NCBI GenBank assembly: GCA_947589105.1
Contig: CANQBL010000007.1
Coordinates: forward strand, 1-43,024
Direction of reading: 5' to 3'
DNA length: 43,024 bases
Source of the DNA: an uncultured Bacilli bacterium
Lineage (GTDB): Bacteria > Bacillota_I > Bacilli_A > RF39 > UBA660
Below, in pieces: positions 38,294 through 43,024 of this stretch (its first letter is position 1; each line of letters opens with the position of its first letter). The notes under the pieces are model-generated. The model was not told the DNA's origin. It did not search any database and worked only from the letters and a program-made list of their open reading frames with translations. Made by a program: the position numbers and the translations under genes.

Positions 38294-38962
38294 CTAACTA
38301 ATTTTCGCTTGCTTATCAAGTGCATGTTTAGCAGCTTCTTGTTCTGCTTCTTTTTTAGATTTTGCTTTCCCTGTGGCAAGTACTATGCCATCTACTATAA
38401 CATTTACCGTAAACGTTCTATCATGAGATGGTCCTTCTTCTTTTATAACCTCATAATTTACTGACTTTTTAGTAGTTTGAACCATTTCTTGTAACTCTGA
38501 TTTATAATCCATAAAAAAGGTTTCAGGCTTTTCTTTTATAAAAGGTATTACTACATCATAAACTATTTCCCTAGCCTTTTTATAACCTTGATCTAAATAC
38601 ACGGCTCCTAAAAAAGATTCAAACATATCTGAAAGAGTTGCTTTTCGGTATTTTCCACCTGATAACTCCTCCCCTTTTCCAACCTTAACATATTTCGGAA
38701 AATCAAGTAATAAAGCATATTCATATAAAGCGTTTTCACACACATACATTGATCTTATCTTAGTCATCTTTCCTTCTTCATAATCGGTTTCATTATAAAG
38801 ATAATCACTCATTATTAAATCTAAAACCTTATCACCTAAAAACTCTAATCTTTGGTAATTTTCTGTTAGTCCATGTTCATTACAATATGATGAATGTGAA
38901 AAAGCTGTATCATAAATATGTATATTATTTGTCTTAATATTAAATTTATCAAGTAATTTCAT
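38294..38962 (-). CDS. rnc: Ribonuclease III
   Basis: YQRLEFLGDKVLDLI; ESFLGAVYLDQG; C-terminal dsRBD. Confidence 0.95.
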   Translation of the reverse strand: MKLLDKFNIKTNNIHIYDTAFSHSSYCNEHGLTENYQRLEFLGDKVLDLIMSDYLYNETDYEEGKMTKIRSMYVCENALYEYALLLDFPKYVKVGKGEELSGGKYRKATLSDMFESFLGAVYLDQGYKKAREIVYDVVIPFIKEKPETFFMDYKSELQEMVQTTKKSVNYEVIKEEGPSHDRTFTVNVIVDGIVLATGKAKSKKEAEQEAAKHALDKQAKIS

Positions 38963-39094
38963 AATTATCACCTCTTAAATTATAACAAAAAAACTAGATT
39001 TAATCTATAACAAAAACAATTATAATATATGGTATTTTTATTTCCTATAAAATTATATATCACAAGCATGTTTTCAAATATACTATAAAATTGA

Positions 39095-39131
39095 GTTAAA
39101 TAAAAAAGTTTTGAAAAAAATCAAAACCTTT
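39095..39131 (-). terminator. Terminator after dnaE
   Basis: AAGTTTTGAAAAAAATCAAAACCTTTT inverted repeat with A/T flanks. Confidence 0.65.
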
Positions 39132-42004
39132 TAATTACATTTTTCCAAACTTTTTAATACAATTTGTAATTTAGAAAATCTTTTTTCTACCTTACCTTTT
39201 ACTTTATATACACCCGGTATAAAAATATTAAAATAAGAATTATAAACCATAGGAAACATAACTACTTCTACACTACCAAAAGAATCACTAGCAGTTATAA
39301 ACATCATTTTTTCATTTTTCTTTGTATTTATATCTTTTTTTCTTTCAAAGTATAAAACAATATCTATATTTTTATCAAAATAATAATTTAATTTATCAGT
39401 TGTAATACTATCCTCAAATATATATTTACTAGTAGGATGATTACTTATGTAAAAACCATAAAGATTTTCTTCTTGTTTAGTTAATTCTTCTAAGGTATAT
39501 TCTTCATAATTTTTTAGTTCTGGTTTTATAACTAAATTTTCATCTAAATCAGAGCAAAGCTCTGCATAATTTAAAGCTTCATCTAGGTTTTCTATTAATG
39601 TCTTTTTAGTATAACCAAAAAAATCTAAAGCTCCAGAAAGAATTATGTTTCTAATAACATCTATTCCTACTTTGTGGGTTCTTCTTACAAAATCAAAATA
39701 CGAAACAAAACTTCCGTTTTCTTCTCTTTCTTTTATTATTTGCCGACAAGTTAAAGAACCAACACCCTTTATCATAGAAAGAGGATAATAAAGTTTTCCA
39801 TTACTTATTTCATAATTACAAGAAGCATTATTAATAGTTGGTTTTACAAGTTCTACACCCAACTTTTTACATTCGTTTAAAACTGTTTTTGTTTTAGATG
39901 AAACACCTATATAATTATTTAATAATTCGCACATAAACTCTAATGGATAGTGAGTTTTTAAATAAGCAATTTTATAACCAATAATAGCATAACAAACAGA
40001 ATGAGCTTTGTTAAAACCGTAATTAGCAAACTTAAGAATAAGATCATAAACTTCTAAAGCGGTTTTATAATCATAACCTCTTTTTATGCTTGAATTTATA
40101 AAATTCTCTTTTTGTTGTAATAAAACATCTTCCTTTTTCTTACTCATAGCACGTCTTAATACGTCTGCCTGAGCATAAGAAAATCCCGCCATTTTACTTG
40201 CTATTTGCATAATTTGCTCTTGATATACAATAATACCATAAGTAGGCTCTAATATTTCTTTTAAATCATCATGAATATACGTTATCTTTTCCTTTTTATG
40301 GCGTCTTAAAATATAGCTTTGAATATTTTGCATAGGACCAGGTCTATACAAAGCTACTGCAACAATTAAATCATCTATTTTTTCAGGTTTTAATTCCATT
40401 ATAAACTTTCTCATTCCAGATGATTCAAATTGAAATACACCTTCTACATCTGCTTTTGAAAACAATTCAAAAGTTTCTTTATCATCAAGAGGAATATCAT
40501 TAAAATTTTGTTTTTTTATTCTTTTTAAAACTTTATCTACTATGGTCAAGTTTTTAAGACTCAAAAAGTCCATTTTTAAAAGTCCTAAATTTTCTATATA
40601 ATCCATAGTGTACCCACAAAGATATGTATTATCAGAATTACGAGTTAACGGAACATAATTATATAAATCTTTATTTGATATAATAATACCTGCCGCATGA
40701 ACCGAAGTATGTCTTTTAAGTCCTTCTAAATGAAGAGCTACTTCGTACATTTTTTTTAATACATCATCTTCGTTTACCATTCTTTTTACAATTGTATTAG
40801 AAAGTTGTTCTTGCAAATTTTTTTTGTCATCAAAGTTTTTTAAAAAATTATCAACTTTAAAATTCGTAACATCAAATATTCTAGCTAAATCTCTTATTAT
40901 CTGTTTTGCAAGCAAATTAGAAAAAGTTATTATGTAACAAACCTTAGATAAGCCATATTTTTTAACTACGTAATCAATAACTAATCCTCTTTTATCAGCA
41001 TCAAAATCTATATCGATATCAGGCATGGTTATTCTTTCTGGATTTAAAAACCTTTCAAATAACAAATTATACTTAATAGGATCCACATCAGTTATTCCAA
41101 GCGAGTATGAAACTAAACTTGATGCCGCAGAACCTCTTCCTGGACCTACTAAAATGCCGTTTTTCTTAGCAAACTTCACATAATCCCAAACAACTAAAAA
41201 ATAATTAGAAAATCCCATTTTCTTTATTATGTCAAGTTCATATTTAAGCCTTTTTGCATATTCAGCTGGAACGTTTTCATTAAGTCTTTTCTTTAATCCA
41301 TATATACTTAAATTAGTTAGGTATTTTTCTTCATCAAAATCTTTATCCTCGTTATAAACCGGTAACAAATCCGTTCTTTTTGGAATCGTTACATCACACA
41401 AATTAGAAAAATATACAGTATCTTTTTTTATTTCAGCTTCAACCTCATAATCAAGAGTAACATCAGAAGTTTCTTTATACTCTTCATCTTTTATTTTATA
41501 TAAATAAGGTAAATATTTTTCATCTTCTTTTGATAAAGTTAATACCTTTTTTATATAAACTTTATTGCCTTTTATTTTATTTGCTTCAGAAATATTAGAA
41601 TAACCAGTAAAATAACTATCTAAATGATTAATAAAATCAGTAGCTTGTGATATATAATCAAAAGGAATTACAACTAACAAATTATCTAGATATTTATATA
41701 ATGTTTCTTCTTTTAATTTTCCTTCATTTTTTATTGTATCAATTTTACATAAAGCTTGATAACCTTTATAATTTTTAGCATATAATAAAATCGGAAAAGA
41801 TATTTTTATTTCTAAACCAATTATAGGCTTAATATTATTACTTTTACACTTATTATAAAATTCTATTGCACCAAAAAGATTATCATCACATATCGCGCAC
41901 GATGAAATGTTAAAAGAAACTAACTTGTGTACTAAATCATCAATTTTTACTAAACTTTTAAGAATAGAATAATCAGTTTTTATCCAAAGTGGAACATAAT
42001 TCAT
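39131..42004 (-). CDS. dnaE: DNA polymerase III alpha subunit (DnaE)
   Basis: GILVGPGRGSAASSLVSYSLGITDVDPI; MPDIDIDFD; GVFQFESSGMRKF; YGFNKAHSVCYA; C-terminal OB-fold. Confidence 0.95.
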   Translation of the reverse strand: MNYVPLWIKTDYSILKSLVKIDDLVHKLVSFNISSCAICDDNLFGAIEFYNKCKSNNIKPIIGLEIKISFPILLYAKNYKGYQALCKIDTIKNEGKLKEETLYKYLDNLLVVIPFDYISQATDFINHLDSYFTGYSNISEANKIKGNKVYIKKVLTLSKEDEKYLPYLYKIKDEEYKETSDVTLDYEVEAEIKKDTVYFSNLCDVTIPKRTDLLPVYNEDKDFDEEKYLTNLSIYGLKKRLNENVPAEYAKRLKYELDIIKKMGFSNYFLVVWDYVKFAKKNGILVGPGRGSAASSLVSYSLGITDVDPIKYNLLFERFLNPERITMPDIDIDFDADKRGLVIDYVVKKYGLSKVCYIITFSNLLAKQIIRDLARIFDVTNFKVDNFLKNFDDKKNLQEQLSNTIVKRMVNEDDVLKKMYEVALHLEGLKRHTSVHAAGIIISNKDLYNYVPLTRNSDNTYLCGYTMDYIENLGLLKMDFLSLKNLTIVDKVLKRIKKQNFNDIPLDDKETFELFSKADVEGVFQFESSGMRKFIMELKPEKIDDLIVAVALYRPGPMQNIQSYILRRHKKEKITYIHDDLKEILEPTYGIIVYQEQIMQIASKMAGFSYAQADVLRRAMSKKKEDVLLQQKENFINSSIKRGYDYKTALEVYDLILKFANYGFNKAHSVCYAIIGYKIAYLKTHYPLEFMCELLNNYIGVSSKTKTVLNECKKLGVELVKPTINNASCNYEISNGKLYYPLSMIKGVGSLTCRQIIKEREENGSFVSYFDFVRRTHKVGIDVIRNIILSGALDFFGYTKKTLIENLDEALNYAELCSDLDENLVIKPELKNYEEYTLEELTKQEENLYGFYISNHPTSKYIFEDSITTDKLNYYFDKNIDIVLYFERKKDINTKKNEKMMFITASDSFGSVEVVMFPMVYNSYFNIFIPGVYKVKGKVEKRFSKLQIVLKSLEKCN

Positions 42005-42129
42005 AATAATAACCTTTCTTTCTAATTACATTTTACTACAAAAGTAAAATTTTTCATATTTTAATTTGACTATTTACTTAGAATATGGTAAAGTTATTAA
42101 GCAAACACGTATTTAAGGAGGAATTAAAT

Positions 42130-42297
42130 ATGGCTAAAAAAGTATCTACAAGAAAAGGACTACATGGAAATAGTCGTTCACATGCTTTAAACGCAACTAA
42201 AAAAGTACAAAAAGTAAATATGCAAAAAGTAACAGTAGATGGAAAAACTGTTATAATGAGTGCTAGAGAAGCTAAAAAAACTAAAAAAGTAGCATAA
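42130..42297 (+). CDS. rpmB: 50S ribosomal protein L28
   Basis: MAKKVSTRKGLHGNSRSHALNATKKVQKVNMQKV; RBS AAGGAGG upstream of 42130. Confidence 0.85.
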   Translation: MAKKVSTRKGLHGNSRSHALNATKKVQKVNMQKVTVDGKTVIMSAREAKKTKKVA

Positions 42298-42298
42298 T

Positions 42299-42331
42299 AA
42301 AAACACTTAAAGATTTTAAGTGTTTTTTTAT
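42299..42331. terminator. Terminator after rpmB
   Basis: AAAACACTTAAAGATTTTAAGTGTTTTTTT. Confidence 0.8.
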
Positions 42332-42333
42332 TT

Positions 42334-42762
42334 TTAATTTAAACGGTACATATATCCATCAAAATAATATCCTTCACCATTATTATTACTATATTCATCC
42401 TGACTTTTTGAAGAAAAAGAATCACTTTTACAAATTGCTTGATTATCATCTATGTTTCCATTTTCTCCCGTTTTAGGATTTGTAACATCCTTTTCTAAAT
42501 AATCTTTATCAATAAGATCTTTAACTTTAACACATTCTTTATCTATGCCATCAGTTTCCGTTTCTATATATATGCCATCAGTTTCCGTTTCTATATAAGC
42601 ACTAGCTATATCAACAATTTCTTTTGCGGCGATATATTTAGCTTTAGCTCTAGAATCATTTATATTCTTTATTACGCTTGATGTTGCAATAACAAGTATT
42701 ATAGAAAGCACTACTATTACCGCTAATAACTCGATTAAAGTAAATCCATTTTTTCTTTCCAT
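42334..42762 (-). CDS. Type IV pilin-like / prepilin N-terminal methylation protein
   Basis: MERKNGFTLIELLAVIVVLSIILVIATSSV prepilin motif; start at MERKNG. Confidence 0.88.
   Translation of the reverse strand: MERKNGFTLIELLAVIVVLSIILVIATSSVIKNINDSRAKAKYIAAKEIVDIASAYIETETDGIYIETETDGIDKECVKVKDLIDKDYLEKDVTNPKTGENGNIDDNQAICKSDSFSSKSQDEYSNNNGEGYYFDGYMYRLN
42544..42597. repeat. 27-bp direct tandem duplication inside pilin gene
   Basis: TATGCCATCAGTTTCCGTTTCTATATA repeated exactly twice; duplicates 9 aa (IYIETETDG). Confidence 0.95.
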
Positions 42763-42974
42763 ATTATCACCTATCATCATAATATCATTATGATGATTCT
42801 TAGTCAATTTTATACTTACTAAAAAAAGAAACTTTTACGTTTCTTTACTTTTTAAGCTATATAATTTTTAGTAGGCATCTAAAAAATAGTTACATACATT
42901 ATAGCTTAAAATTCATTTAAATTACAATTATAGTAAAAATTTCGTTAACTAATTTCATTTTAAACTACTAAATC

Positions 42975-43024
42975 TTATTTACTTTTGCTTTTTCTATATT
43001 GTTCAACGTTTTCTGGAGTTATTT
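42975..43024 (-). CDS. 3' end of a paralog of the 20663..22636 repeat protein (truncated by window edge)
   Basis: 50 bp identical to 20663-20712, encoding ...ITPENVEQYRKSKSK-stop. Confidence 0.85.
   Translation of the reverse strand, partial: ITPENVEQYRKSKSK

Noticed and set aside
1-43024. tRNA, rRNA or complete insertion sequence
   Set aside because: No cloverleaf-like GTTCRANYC elements with matching stems, no rRNA-like sequence and no transposase motifs were recognised; a tRNAscan/Infernal run would be decisive.

Overview
The window is a very AT-rich, compact, mostly minus-strand chromosomal segment from a low-GC Bacillota (Bacilli-type) bacterium. TGA acts as a stop (e.g. the small ORFs ending at 19080 and 29139), so this is not the Mycoplasma genetic code. 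Most of it is core machinery: uppP, holA, infC-rpmI-rplT, rpe-rsgA-prkC-prpC-rlmN, fmt, rseP-cdsA, khpA-rpsP, trmB, parC-parE, lexA, comEC-comEA, an ftsW/rodA-type gene, def, smc-rnc, dnaE and rpmB. It also carries a scattered sporulation set: CotE-like, SpoVB-like flippase, Cse60-like, YjcZ-like and a SirA-like protein next to YneF. The most interesting items are: (i) a 661-aa protein with ten near-identical 21-aa leucine-rich units, whose exact 50-bp 3' end recurs at the window's right edge as a truncated paralog; (ii) a divergent lexA / 47-aa membrane-peptide promoter region with two LexA-box-like palindromes, next to sirA-yneF, resembling a minimal yneA arrangement; (iii) ribosomal protein L20 with a C-terminal Rho-N/SAP-like extension; (iv) infC with a likely ATA start and a terminator hairpin abutting its Shine-Dalgarno; (v) several annotated-size-cutoff-missed small genes. 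I found no rRNA, tRNA or CRISPR. All family calls are from reading the translations; no database search was run.
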